This document shows positions 1-8,291 of a stretch of DNA of 64,000 nt, piece after piece. The position numbers and the translations under genes are program-made. The stretch is taken from positions 843,575-907,574 of the forward strand of contig JACRMT010000004.1 of NCBI GenBank assembly GCA_016214855.1. Reading direction: 5' to 3'. A model generated the notes under the pieces. That model ran no database searches and was not told where the DNA came from. It was given only the letters and a program-made list of their open reading frames with translations. Source of the DNA: Nitrospirota bacterium (lineage in GTDB: Bacteria; Nitrospirota; Thermodesulfovibrionia; Thermodesulfovibrionales; UBA6898). How positions within the stretch are numbered: position 1 is the stretch's first letter; each line of letters begins with the position of its first letter.

Positions 1-134
1 TTGAGTGCAAGAGCGGAGAGAAGTCACTTTCAGAAGCATGGAAAAAATTGAAGTGCCCCCTGGTTCTGGTATCAAAAGGCGATATGCCTTCAGTTGCTTA
101 ATAAAAAACCATTCAATACAAAGGAGGACGCAGC

Positions 135-1421
135 ATGAACGTAGCAAGAAGAGTTTACGAATTTCTCAAAATGGGCTCACAGGCCCACGCACAATGGGAC
201 TTTGAGGTGTCCATGAGCATTCTTAAAAGCAGGAAGAAGCTTCTGATCCTTTTGGCATTACTGCTCCCGATCTGTGCCGTATCGTTCCTTGAGGCAGGAG
301 ATATGATCGGCAGCAAGACCGCCTATGCACCGGCATTCTACTCAACCAACATATTCCTCATATCCATCGCAATAGGTCTTTGCGCAGGACTGATCACCGG
401 CTGTATCGGTGCAGGGGGAGGCTTTGTGATCACACCGGCGCTCATGGCAGCAGGAGTAAAAGGCATCCTGGCGGTCGGCACCGACCTCTTCCACATCTTC
501 GCCAAGGCGATCATGGGAACTGCTGTGCACAAGAAACTGGGCAATGTCTCGGTCAAACTGGCCATGGCGTTCCTGGTCGGCTCAGGCGCAGGCACGTTCA
601 TCGGCGGGTACATCAACAAGTCGCTGTATGACTATGATCCTCTGTTGAGCGAACTGTTCATCAGCCTGGTCTATGCCGTGCTTCTGGGATTTCTCGGCTT
701 TTATGCCCTTATCGACTTCCTTAAAGCCCGGAAATCGAATGACACGGGCGATGCCCATGGCAGCAGTTCAACCGGCATGACCGGACTTGCCGTAGCCGTC
801 CAGAAGGTGAAGATCGCCCCGATGATCACCTTTGACGAAGACTTTGTTCCGGGCGGCAGGAAGATATCAGGCGTTATCGTAGCATTGGGCGGCATTGTCG
901 TCGGACTTATGGCAGCGATCATGGGCGTTGGCGGCGGCTTTATCACCTTCCCCATGTTCGTCTATGCATTCGGCGTCTCTTCCATGACAACGGTCGGCAC
1001 CGACATCCTTCAGATCATCTTCACCGCAGGACTTGCTGCGATGCCTCAGTATGCCATCTACGGATACGTATTCTACACATTGGCCATGGGTATGCTCCTC
1101 GGTTCGCTTATCGGCATACAGGTCGGCGCGCTCACCACAAAGGTCGTAAAAGGCATCCACATCAGAGGCTTCTATGCAGTATCCATACTCGCCGGCTTCA
1201 TCAACAGGGCAGCAACGCTTCCGAAAAAACTGGTTGAACTGGAATACGTGAACATGTCCAAGCCGGTCGTAAACATGATCGAATCGGTCGGCAATGTAGT
1301 GTTCTGGGTAGTTGTCAGCTTCTTCGCAATCTGGGTAATCGGTATGTTTGTGGCCAATATCGGCAAGCTGCGCGGTGAGGACGAAAGCGTCGTACCAGTT
1401 CTGGTCAAGGAGGAGGCATAA
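135..1421 (+). CDS. TauE/SafE family anion (sulfite/organosulfonate-type) membrane transporter, long form
   Basis: A 428-residue polytopic inner-membrane protein of the sulfite exporter TauE/SafE family. Both family half-repeats are visible: GCIGAGGGF near residue 95 and IMGVGGGF near residue 260. The halves are joined by a hydrophilic cytoplasmic loop around residues 200-240. It is longer than the usual 250-300 residues because of that loop and an N-terminal extension. The start is set by AGGAGG at 122-127. It is followed after 1 nt by a two-TM membrane protein and then a tandem Usp, so the three form an operon. Family members export sulfite, sulfoacetate or related sulfur anions; the substrate here is unknown. 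Confidence 0.93.
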   Translation: MNVARRVYEFLKMGSQAHAQWDFEVSMSILKSRKKLLILLALLLPICAVSFLEAGDMIGSKTAYAPAFYSTNIFLISIAIGLCAGLITGCIGAGGGFVITPALMAAGVKGILAVGTDLFHIFAKAIMGTAVHKKLGNVSVKLAMAFLVGSGAGTFIGGYINKSLYDYDPLLSELFISLVYAVLLGFLGFYALIDFLKARKSNDTGDAHGSSSTGMTGLAVAVQKVKIAPMITFDEDFVPGGRKISGVIVALGGIVVGLMAAIMGVGGGFITFPMFVYAFGVSSMTTVGTDILQIIFTAGLAAMPQYAIYGYVFYTLAMGMLLGSLIGIQVGALTTKVVKGIHIRGFYAVSILAGFINRAATLPKKLVELEYVNMSKPVVNMIESVGNVVFWVVVSFFAIWVIGMFVANIGKLRGEDESVVPVLVKEEA

Positions 1422-1422
1422 C

Positions 1423-2133
1423 ATGTTAATACGCAACAAGAAGATGTTCAGTATAGGATCTTTTCTCGCAACGACATTCCTGGGCGTACTGCTGCTGATC
1501 TTTTCGCCGGTGTTCAACGGCAAGAACGGTCTTCAGTTCGCTGATGACAGTTTCAACAGACTCTCCAAGGGATCATCCTATTTCATACCAAAGGTGTCAA
1601 AATCTGTTGAAAAGGTCATCGGCAAACAGCTTTCGCAGGTCATAACATTCGATAAAGCGGATGACGCCCAGACCGCGGCAAAACTCTTCTCTACTGCCGG
1701 CGCAAAGACAGAAGCACAGGAAACGAAGGTTTCGCTGGAAGGCGACCTGGCTGCAATACTCAAGAGCACGGTTGCCGATGCAGACGCCATGTTCAAGAAT
1801 GACGGCAAGGTCGTTGCCGACAAGTACGGCATGGACGAGAAGAAGGCCATGAAGAGCTGGTGGATGGCGCTCGGCAAGATCGAGAAGAATATGAAAAAAG
1901 AAAAGCAGATCGAGGAAGCAAAGGTAGTCTCAGAGGTCAACAAGAAGGCGGTCGAGCCTGCATATAACTTCTATAAGATCGAAGGCGAAAAAGTCGCTGA
2001 CCACGCAGGCATGCTTTCCGGCCTTCTTATCTTCTATGTCGCATACACCATGTGGTGGGGATATTCGATCTTCTATCTGTTCGATGCATTCGGTCTCAGC
2101 ATGAAAAAAGCAAAGGTCAAGAAGGAGGCTTAG
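1423..2133 (+). CDS. conserved two-TM membrane protein of the TauE operon
   Basis: A 236-residue protein with no recognised catalytic family. It has one TM near residues 12-30, a long charged, Lys/Glu/Ala-rich helical region (about 50-190) that should lie outside the membrane on one side, and a second TM near 197-220 with an aromatic YTMWWGYSIFYLF segment. The start is chosen at 1423 because the GGAGG of the preceding gene's 3' end lies just upstream; an upstream in-frame ATG would overlap that gene by 74 nt. It sits between a TauE/SafE transporter and a Usp, so an accessory or sensor role in that module is inferred. Confidence 0.75.
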   Translation: MLIRNKKMFSIGSFLATTFLGVLLLIFSPVFNGKNGLQFADDSFNRLSKGSSYFIPKVSKSVEKVIGKQLSQVITFDKADDAQTAAKLFSTAGAKTEAQETKVSLEGDLAAILKSTVADADAMFKNDGKVVADKYGMDEKKAMKSWWMALGKIEKNMKKEKQIEEAKVVSEVNKKAVEPAYNFYKIEGEKVADHAGMLSGLLIFYVAYTMWWGYSIFYLFDAFGLSMKKAKVKKEA

Positions 2134-2155
2134 GCCGACTTTCTGAGGGGCGCGA

Positions 2156-3028
2156 ATGACCATGGAACGTTACAGAAAGATACTTGTCGCAGTCGACGGC
2201 TCTGAATCAAGCAGGAATGCGTTCAGGCAGGCCTGCAGGATCGTAAAGCACGACAAGAGCTGGATAACGGCTATCACGGTCATTCCGCCCTATCAGGACC
2301 AGTTCCAGACCCTGAGCATCAAAGAAAAAGTGAGCAAGGCTCTCAGGGATGACGGTGACAGGATCCTTGCTGATATTCAGAGCATCGCAAAGGAAGAGGA
2401 TGTATACGTCAAGTTCAGGCTTGAAGAGGGCAGTCCTGTTGACTCTATCCTCGACATTGCCGAGGAGAACTTCTTCGATCTTGTCGTAACAGGCCGCAGG
2501 GGCATGACCCGCACCGACAAATCGCTCATAGGCACTGTTACCGGACGGATCATCGGACACAGTACTTGTGATGTCCTTGTTGTCCCCCGGGACACGAACG
2601 TGACATGGAACACCCTGCTGGTGCCTACCGATGGTTCCCGGTTCAGCGAAGGCTCAACCGGAAAGGCTATCGGGCTTGCAAAGGTCTACGGTGCGCAGTT
2701 GAAGATCATCTCCATTGTGGACGTTACGGATGAATTCCAGGCGCAGGCTCCTGATGCCGTTGAAAGTCTCGTGAACCAGGCCAGGCAGCATGTTGAAGAT
2801 GTCGCCGAAAGGGCAAGAGAACGGGGTCTGCAGGCCGACACCTTTGTCAGGGAAGGCGAGTCCTACAAGGTCATCACCGCCCTGGCAAAGAAACAGAACG
2901 CGGACATGATCATTATGGGAAGCCACGGAAGGACCGGCGTCAAACGGCTCTTTATGGGCAGTGTTACCGAAAAAGTGATCGGCCATGCACCCTGTCCGGT
3001 GCTTGTGGTCAAGATGTACGAACCCTAA
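2156..3028 (+). CDS. tandem-domain universal stress protein
   Basis: 290 residues forming two UspA domains. Each begins with the beta strand ILVAVDGS / LLVPTDGS. Each ends with the nucleotide-binding loop G-2x-G-9x-G-(S/T): GRRG...GT near 120-134, and GSHG...GS near 258-272, followed by PCPVLVV. Both sites therefore look ATP-competent. The SD GAGGGG (2145-2150) could serve ATG 2156 or ATG 2162. It is closely related to the second-domain sequence of the Usp at 27420-28274. It is cotranscribed with the TauE/SafE gene, suggesting a soluble nucleotide-sensing partner of that transporter (inference). Confidence 0.93.
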   Translation: MTMERYRKILVAVDGSESSRNAFRQACRIVKHDKSWITAITVIPPYQDQFQTLSIKEKVSKALRDDGDRILADIQSIAKEEDVYVKFRLEEGSPVDSILDIAEENFFDLVVTGRRGMTRTDKSLIGTVTGRIIGHSTCDVLVVPRDTNVTWNTLLVPTDGSRFSEGSTGKAIGLAKVYGAQLKIISIVDVTDEFQAQAPDAVESLVNQARQHVEDVAERARERGLQADTFVREGESYKVITALAKKQNADMIIMGSHGRTGVKRLFMGSVTEKVIGHAPCPVLVVKMYEP

Positions 3029-3051
3029 CAACTTCTTACCAGGAGGATACC

Positions 3052-3228
3052 ATGAAAGGCCTGAGTGAAAAATTCGAAAAGATCATGCTGGCAATCACCT
3101 TCGCTGAATCCGGTGAGCACGAAACTGCACGGGAATTCTTAAGAGAAGCCGACCGCAAGGACATTGACCGGCCGACAATAGCAAAAAGGCCGAGGAAAGA
3201 GTATCGGGCAGAAACCCCGGGGAGATAA
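3052..3228 (+). CDS. 58-residue FAEA-motif microprotein
   Basis: Preceded by a perfect AGGAGG with 5-nt spacing, 23 nt after the Usp gene. The N-terminal half reads KFEKIMLAITFAESGEHET followed by AREFLRE; the C-terminal half is basic and probably disordered. The N-terminal motif is nearly identical to the 57-residue protein at 25879-26052. It also matches an internal segment of the Usp-like proteins at 15909-16382 and 25379-25864. No family is recognised. The two stand-alone copies in paralogous operons, both with strong ribosome binding sites, support a real gene. Function unknown; a helical docking peptide is one possibility. Confidence 0.8.
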   Translation: MKGLSEKFEKIMLAITFAESGEHETAREFLREADRKDIDRPTIAKRPRKEYRAETPGR

Positions 3229-3271
3229 TCAGAACAGCTGCATACCACAGACAAACAGCTGACATTTTCAG

Positions 3272-3318
3272 ATGACGGCGTGCGTTGCCGGGATAAGACA
3301 GGCAAGGCACACCGTCAT
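3272..3318. terminator. hairpin between convergent operons
   Basis: An 18-bp arm starting ATGACGGCGTGCG pairs with GGCAAGGCACACCGTCAT (16 of 18 positions) around an 11-nt loop. It lies between the convergent microprotein and permease genes. There is no strong T-tract on either side, so it may be a barrier hairpin rather than a classical intrinsic terminator. Confidence 0.5.
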
Positions 3319-3336
3319 ATATAGCGGATGATTATC

Positions 3337-4554
3337 TCATTCCGCTCTCAATGCCTCTATCGGGTCAAGACTCGCAGCCTTTACAGCCGGGTACACACCG
3401 AATATCAGGCCGATCACGGCCGAAAACAGGAAGGCCGCCATGATCGCCGGAAGGGAAAGACTCAAAGACCATCTCGTGAAATAGGATGCGCTCACGGACA
3501 GCACCACGCCAAGCAGTATCCCGATGATGCCTCCAAGCAGGCTCAGTGTCAGTGATTCCGCGATAAACTGGAGCAGAAGATCTCTTTTCAGCGCCCCAAC
3601 CGCCCGTCTCAACCCGATCTCACGCGTTCGCTCCTTTATCGATATGAGCATTATCGCAAGAATACCGACACCGCCGACCAGGAGGGATATGCCCGCAACC
3701 GTGCTCAGCAGGTTTGTGAAGGTCTGTGTTGTCTCTCTTTCACTCTTCAATATTTCTGTCTGGCTCTGGATCGTGAAATCATCAGGTTTGCCGCTCAACC
3801 GGTGCTTTTCCCTCAGAATCTCTGTTATCTCCGAGGCCGCTTTTTCTATATGCCGGGAACTCTTTGCCTGTACATAGATATTGTTGATGTACGTGATATT
3901 GAGAAGGCGTCTGAGGGCGGTATTGATCGGTATGTAAATGACATCGTCCTGGTCGGCTCCGACAAGATCCGTGCCTTTTCTGTCGAGAACGCCGATCACA
4001 TCGAACGAGACCTTTCCGATGCGGATACCCTCACCGACAGGACTTCTGTTCCCAAAAAGATTTTTCACTACAGTCTCGCCGACCACCGCGACGCGCTGGG
4101 CTGTTCTGTCTTCGTCATCCGTGAAGAACCGGCCTCTGGTGATGCGGAGGTCCCGTACCGGGATGACTGCCTCTGTTGTGCCGATAATGTTCGTTGTCGT
4201 ATTTACCGCTTCGTATTTGACAAGCATTTTTTTACCCTGTGCAGGGGCGGCCGCCTTTATGTTCTGTGCCTCCTCTGTTATCGCCCTGGCATCTCTCATG
4301 GTGAGGGTGGAAACGTTGCCTGTCTGCCGCTGCCGTCCGGCGATCGTCTTCACCTGCCCTGCGGTCACCATGACAAGGTCTGTCCCCATAGCACGTATCT
4401 TCGAGAGCACCTGCTGCTGTGCGCCGTCGCCGAGCGCCACCATTACGATCACAGAGCAGATCCCCACAACGATACCGATCATCGCAAGGGCAGTCCTCAG
4501 TTTATGACTGAAAAGAGCCTTGAAGGCTATTCTTGTACCTTTAATTAGTTTCAT
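3337..4554 (-). CDS. MacB-like ABC transporter permease (FtsX fold), second copy
   Basis: 405 residues. The N-terminal TM (about 18-40, including MIGIVVGICSVIVMVALGDG) is followed by a large periplasmic MacB_PCD-type domain (about 45-270). Three C-terminal TMs form the FtsX domain, with the conserved RTREIGLRRAVGA cytoplasmic loop and a C-terminal LDPIEALR motif. It is the last gene of the minus-strand efflux operon and is separated from the first permease by a repeat-containing gap. It probably dimerises with the other permease and uses the ATPase encoded at 5878-6558. Exported substrate unknown. Confidence 0.9.
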   Translation of the reverse strand: MKLIKGTRIAFKALFSHKLRTALAMIGIVVGICSVIVMVALGDGAQQQVLSKIRAMGTDLVMVTAGQVKTIAGRQRQTGNVSTLTMRDARAITEEAQNIKAAAPAQGKKMLVKYEAVNTTTNIIGTTEAVIPVRDLRITRGRFFTDDEDRTAQRVAVVGETVVKNLFGNRSPVGEGIRIGKVSFDVIGVLDRKGTDLVGADQDDVIYIPINTALRRLLNITYINNIYVQAKSSRHIEKAASEITEILREKHRLSGKPDDFTIQSQTEILKSERETTQTFTNLLSTVAGISLLVGGVGILAIMLISIKERTREIGLRRAVGALKRDLLLQFIAESLTLSLLGGIIGILLGVVLSVSASYFTRWSLSLSLPAIMAAFLFSAVIGLIFGVYPAVKAASLDPIEALRAE

Positions 4555-4565
4555 TCTGTTTGTAA

Positions 4566-4661
4566 AGCGTTCAGCTATAAGCTTTCAGCGATCAGCAAAA
4601 AAACCGGGAGATGCTGCTTCTTCTCCCTATTTTTAAAGCTGATCACTGATTGCTGAACGCT
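4566..4661. repeat. intergenic inverted repeat of the GATCAGC type
   Basis: The 112-nt gap between the two permease genes is mostly an inverted repeat. AGCGTTCAGC (4566-4575) pairs perfectly with GCTGAACGCT (4652-4661), and GATCAGC (4590-4596) with GCTGATC (4638-4644). On the minus strand the right arm reads ATCAGTGATCAGCTTTAAAA, which recurs almost unchanged at 17522-17543. It looks like a dispersed non-coding repeat. Confidence 0.65.
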
Positions 4662-4666
4662 AATGG

Positions 4667-5878
4667 CTATCCCCTTATCGCATTCACAGGATCGAGCGCA
4701 GCGGCGCGTTTTGCCGGCTGAATTCCGGCAATAAGACCGACAGCTGTTGAGAAGACAATGGCAAGCGCAAAAGGCTCCCAAGACAGCACTACCGGCATTT
4801 TTTTCATTGCCGACATGCCCTGTGAAACAAATACGCCCAGAACAGATCCGATGATGCCTCCCCCGATGGTGACGAACAGCGCCTCACCAAGGAACTGTTT
4901 CTTTATATCGCCCGCTGTGGCACCGAAGGCCCGCCTGATGCCTATCTCCTTTTTCCGTTCATTGACCGAAATGAACATGATATTGGCGATAACAATACCG
5001 CCGACCGCAAGAGAGATCAACGACAGCAGGGCGAGAAATGTCCCCAGAGTCTTTGAAACTCCCTTGGCCATAGTTGCCATGGACATCGTATTCGTCACCC
5101 TGAAATCGTCTTCCTGGGGCGGTGTGATATGGTGGCGCTCCTTCAAAATTGCCGCGACCGACCTTGAGACCTCATCAAGTCTTGACGCATCGTCAATATA
5201 TATCCTGATCATCCCCACATAGGTCACATTGAAAAGCCTCTTCATGGCCGTGGCAAGAGGGACCATTACCCTTCTGTCCATGTCCATGCCCATGGGGCTT
5301 GTTCCGCGCTTGCTCAGGACGCCGATGACCTTGAAATTCGTGTTATTGACCCTTATTGTTTCCCCTACCGGGTCCTGGTCGCCGAATAACTCTTTCACAA
5401 CGGTCTGACCGAGCATACAGTTCTTGGACATGGAGGCGTTGTCTTCGTCACTTATGAAATCGCCCGCCGACGCATACCACTGCCAGGCGTCTGCAAATTC
5501 AGGCGTCACCCCCACCACCGGGGCTGTTGCATTCCTGTTCCCATAAATAATGCTCTGTTCGAGATTTGTCGTAAAAGAAGACAGCGCTTTAATTCCCTTT
5601 ATCGACTCCCTTATGGCATTGGCATCCTCAAGTGTCAGGGTGGTCACCTTGTCGTCAGGTGGTCCGAACATCTTCCCCCCTCCGGCGGAGACCATGACCG
5701 CATTCGGTCCGAAACTCTGAATGCCTGTCATGACCTTCTTCTGCATGCCTTTACTGGCGGACACGATAACGGTCAGTGTTGCGATCCCGATTATGATACC
5801 GAGCATCATCAGGAACGTGCGCATCTTGTATTTCGAAAGTCCCTTCAGTGAAATAGTTATGACTTTTGAAAGAAGCAT
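4667..5878 (-). CDS. MacB-like ABC transporter permease (FtsX fold), first copy
   Basis: 403 residues with the same topology as its neighbour at 3337: an N-terminal TM (MLGIIIGIATLTVIVSAS), a periplasmic domain at about 45-270, and three C-terminal TMs with the NERKKEIGIRRAFGA coupling loop and a final LDPVNAIRG. Its start codon overlaps the stop of the ATPase gene by 1 nt (TAATG), so translation is coupled. The presence of two different permeases suggests a heterodimeric MacB-type channel. Confidence 0.92.
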   Translation of the reverse strand: MLLSKVITISLKGLSKYKMRTFLMMLGIIIGIATLTVIVSASKGMQKKVMTGIQSFGPNAVMVSAGGGKMFGPPDDKVTTLTLEDANAIRESIKGIKALSSFTTNLEQSIIYGNRNATAPVVGVTPEFADAWQWYASAGDFISDEDNASMSKNCMLGQTVVKELFGDQDPVGETIRVNNTNFKVIGVLSKRGTSPMGMDMDRRVMVPLATAMKRLFNVTYVGMIRIYIDDASRLDEVSRSVAAILKERHHITPPQEDDFRVTNTMSMATMAKGVSKTLGTFLALLSLISLAVGGIVIANIMFISVNERKKEIGIRRAFGATAGDIKKQFLGEALFVTIGGGIIGSVLGVFVSQGMSAMKKMPVVLSWEPFALAIVFSTAVGLIAGIQPAKRAAALDPVNAIRG

Positions 5879-6558
5879 TATGCAGCCCTCCTTTCGTCGC
5901 TCAGGATCTTGCCGTCCTTCATTTTTATGATCCGATCCGCCTCTGCTGCGACATCTAATTCATGGGTGACAAGGACAATGGTGCGGCCCTCCCGGTTCAA
6001 CTTTCTGAAAATATTCATGACCTCCTGACTTGACAGCGTGTCAAGGTTGCCGGTCGGCTCATCAGCAAGAATCAGAGCAGGGTCATTTACCAGTGCCCTT
6101 GCTATAGCAACCCTCTGCTGCTGACCTCCGGAGAGTTCGGACGGCACGTGGTCAATTCTGTCACCAAGACCCACGGCCTCAAGCGCTGCCTTTGCCTTTG
6201 CTTTCAGGTCAACATCCTCGGCCGAATAGATCAGGGGCAGCTCGACATTTTCGAGCGCAGTCGTCTTCGACAGGAGATTGAACGACTGGAAGACAAAACC
6301 TATCTTCTTGTTTCGCGTGCGGGACAGCTGGTCGTCGTTCATGCTTACAACTTCCGTTCCGTCGAGAAAATACTGTCCGTTGCTCGGCCTGTCGAGACAG
6401 CCGATAATGTTCATGAGCGTGGATTTGCCCATGCCGGACGGCGCCATGATCGCAACGAATTCACCTTTTCTGATCTCCAGGTCTATGCCCTGCAGCACCT
6501 TGACCTCCAGAGAACCATTTTTTTTGTATGTCTTTGTTATGCCTTTCAGTTCTATCAT
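5878..6558 (-). CDS. MacB/LolD-type ABC transporter ATPase
   Basis: 226 residues. Walker A is APSGMGKST near residue 39, the Q-loop follows FVFQSFNLL, the signature is LSGGQQQRVAIARAL near 143, Walker B is LILADEPTGNLD near 164, and the H-loop is LVTHE. It has the short length and FNLL element typical of MacB/LolD ATPases. It lies between the adaptor gene and two FtsX-type permeases and energises their tripartite export. Confidence 0.95.
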   Translation of the reverse strand: MIELKGITKTYKKNGSLEVKVLQGIDLEIRKGEFVAIMAPSGMGKSTLMNIIGCLDRPSNGQYFLDGTEVVSMNDDQLSRTRNKKIGFVFQSFNLLSKTTALENVELPLIYSAEDVDLKAKAKAALEAVGLGDRIDHVPSELSGGQQQRVAIARALVNDPALILADEPTGNLDTLSSQEVMNIFRKLNREGRTIVLVTHELDVAAEADRIIKMKDGKILSDERRAA

Positions 6559-6574
6559 GGGTAAGTCTCCTTTA

Positions 6575-7651
6575 TCAAAATCCTTCTTCTTTTTTTGTTA
6601 TTTCCCCTGTTATGACGTTATCCCCTTCCTTCAGTCCTTCTACAATTTCCGTGTAAGCGCCGTCCTTCCATCCGGTCTTGACGGCTTTCTGTACCGGTTT
6701 ATTATTTTCAAGCACCGTAACGACCTTCTTTCCGCCTTCTCTTTTTATCGCTTTACTGGGGACTGCAAGCACATTCTCGCGCTTATTCAAAAGTATCGTG
6801 GCATTCACAGTCATGTCGGGCTTCAGCTTGCCCTCCGGGTTCTCGATGGAGATGACCGTTATGTAATAGACCACATTGTCCTGGATCGTCGCCTTCGGAT
6901 ATATGGCGGTAACCTCGCCCCTGAAGTCCTTATCGGGGAATGAATCAACGGCAAAGGTGGCCTCAAGTCCTGGCTTTATCTTGCCGATATCGGTCTCATC
7001 GACATAGGCATAGATCTCAAGACGGTGCAGGTCAACGATCGTAACGAATGTCGGGACATTCAGAGCTGATGCCGATATCGTCTCTCCCTGCTGGGTGGCC
7101 ACAGAGGCAATGACACCGGATATCGGAGCATATATGTTCGCATAGGACATCTGGGTTTCGAAGAACCTGATCGTTTCCCTGATCTGATTCACCTGGGCTG
7201 TCGTCACCCGGTAGTCCTTTTCCGCCACATCAACGATGTCTTTTGCAATATAGTCCTTCGCATAGAGGCTCTGCATGCGCTGGAGGTTCTTCTGTGCAAG
7301 ATCAAGGGTTGCCTCATTGATCCTGAGGTTCATCTTCGTCTCATTGACCTTTGCCTGAAGGTCCTCCTGCTCAAGCCGCGCAATTAGCTGCCCCTTCTTC
7401 ACCACATCCCCGATATTGGCATAGAGCTTTTCGACCCTGCCGGATATTCTGGCGCCGACCTTTACCTCTGCTCCGATCTTTGCCCTGATAACGCCGGTTG
7501 CCTGGACAGAGGAGGCTATATCGCGCCTTTTCACCGTCTCGGTCGGAACACTCACTTCTTTCCTGTCTTTAAATAAAGACATTTTGTACGCTCCGAATGA
7601 GACTGCAGCAGCAAGCACGACAATGATCATAACGATCCACTTCTTTTTCAT
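6575..7651 (-). CDS. MacA-like periplasmic adaptor (membrane fusion protein)
   Basis: 358 residues. An N-terminal signal anchor (about 5-24) is followed by a first lipoyl half (KVGARISGRVEKLYANIGDVVKK near 68), an alpha-helical hairpin (about 95-150), a second lipoyl half (IYAPISGVIASVATQQGE near 172) and beta-barrel/membrane-proximal domains. This is the HlyD/MacA order. It is 16 nt upstream of the ATPase gene. No outer-membrane TolC-like gene is present in the window, so the outer channel must be encoded elsewhere. Confidence 0.92.
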   Translation of the reverse strand: MKKKWIVMIIVVLAAAVSFGAYKMSLFKDRKEVSVPTETVKRRDIASSVQATGVIRAKIGAEVKVGARISGRVEKLYANIGDVVKKGQLIARLEQEDLQAKVNETKMNLRINEATLDLAQKNLQRMQSLYAKDYIAKDIVDVAEKDYRVTTAQVNQIRETIRFFETQMSYANIYAPISGVIASVATQQGETISASALNVPTFVTIVDLHRLEIYAYVDETDIGKIKPGLEATFAVDSFPDKDFRGEVTAIYPKATIQDNVVYYITVISIENPEGKLKPDMTVNATILLNKRENVLAVPSKAIKREGGKKVVTVLENNKPVQKAVKTGWKDGAYTEIVEGLKEGDNVITGEITKKEEGF

Positions 7652-7873
7652 GTAGTTGTTTCCTCCATCTTTTCTTTCCCTATGGCAATCCCGGGTTCTG
7701 CATCAGGGGACATTCTATCTGCCTCCCTTCTGTCATGGCCTTTTCTTCTGCATCGAGGAACTCGTTATTGCTGCAGTGTGACGAAAAGAGCCTTCTCTTC
7801 ATAACGTTGAACAGCAATATTCCTCTGCACCCTGCTGATTATGGTCTTAAGTCTTCAGGCACTCTGATAAGGA

Positions 7874-8203
7874 TCAGACTACAGGAGGCTTTATCGTGGG
7901 TTTTTTGAAGGGGTCTTTATAACTGTCTGAAAACAGGGGCGTGTAAGCAGCATATTCCCGGAAGCAGAGCGTTATCCTCTGCACATCAGGAACAGAAAAC
8001 AGAAACGCCGGATAAAGCATTTTGACCGTTTTGTCGCCAACAGAGTCCTGATCTCTGTCAGGGGACTGCTGGTTCTTCTGATACGGACAGTCATGAGTGT
8101 AAAAGGCAGCAAAAGCGGTCTTTCCGGCAAAACCATAAGGGCAGGTATTCTGCACCATAAGCGAGAAAGCAAGGAGAAAAAAGAACAGCCTCATCAATTT
8201 CAT
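7874..8203 (-). CDS. small exported protein at the head of the efflux operon
   Basis: 109 residues with a clear signal peptide (MKLMRLFFFLLAFSLMVQNT) and a proline-rich C-terminus (KKPTIKPPVV). No family is recognised. The 222-nt gap before the MacA-like gene shows no further open frame. There is no ribosome binding site before ATG 8203, and a consensus-like promoter ends almost at the start codon, so the mRNA may be leaderless; the in-frame ATG at 8194 is an alternative start. Confidence 0.55.
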   Translation of the reverse strand: MKLMRLFFFLLAFSLMVQNTCPYGFAGKTAFAAFYTHDCPYQKNQQSPDRDQDSVGDKTVKMLYPAFLFSVPDVQRITLCFREYAAYTPLFSDSYKDPFKKPTIKPPVV

Positions 8204-8210
8204 GAGTTAT

Positions 8211-8240
8211 ATTATAGCGAAACTATGAAATAATTGTGAA
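8211..8240 (-). promoter_or_regulatory. sigma-70-type promoter of the efflux operon
   Basis: Read on the minus strand, TTCACA (8235-8240) is separated by 18 nt from a perfect TATAAT (8211-8216). The expected transcription start falls at about 8204, next to ATG 8203. Confidence 0.6.
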
Positions 8241-8291
8241 GGAACAAAAAATAGTTACTGTTACGCCGGATTCGAGTGAATCCTGCCGCTA

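Noticed and set aside
5..205. 66-codon open frame at the left edge
   Set aside because: It overlaps the TauE/SafE start in another frame, lacks a ribosome site, and has no recognisable product.
867..1523. 218-codon open frame antisense to the TauE/SafE gene
   Set aside because: Low-complexity Asp/His-rich translation and no start signal.
3802..4548. 248-codon open frame antisense to the MacB-like permease
   Set aside because: No ribosome site and no recognisable domains.
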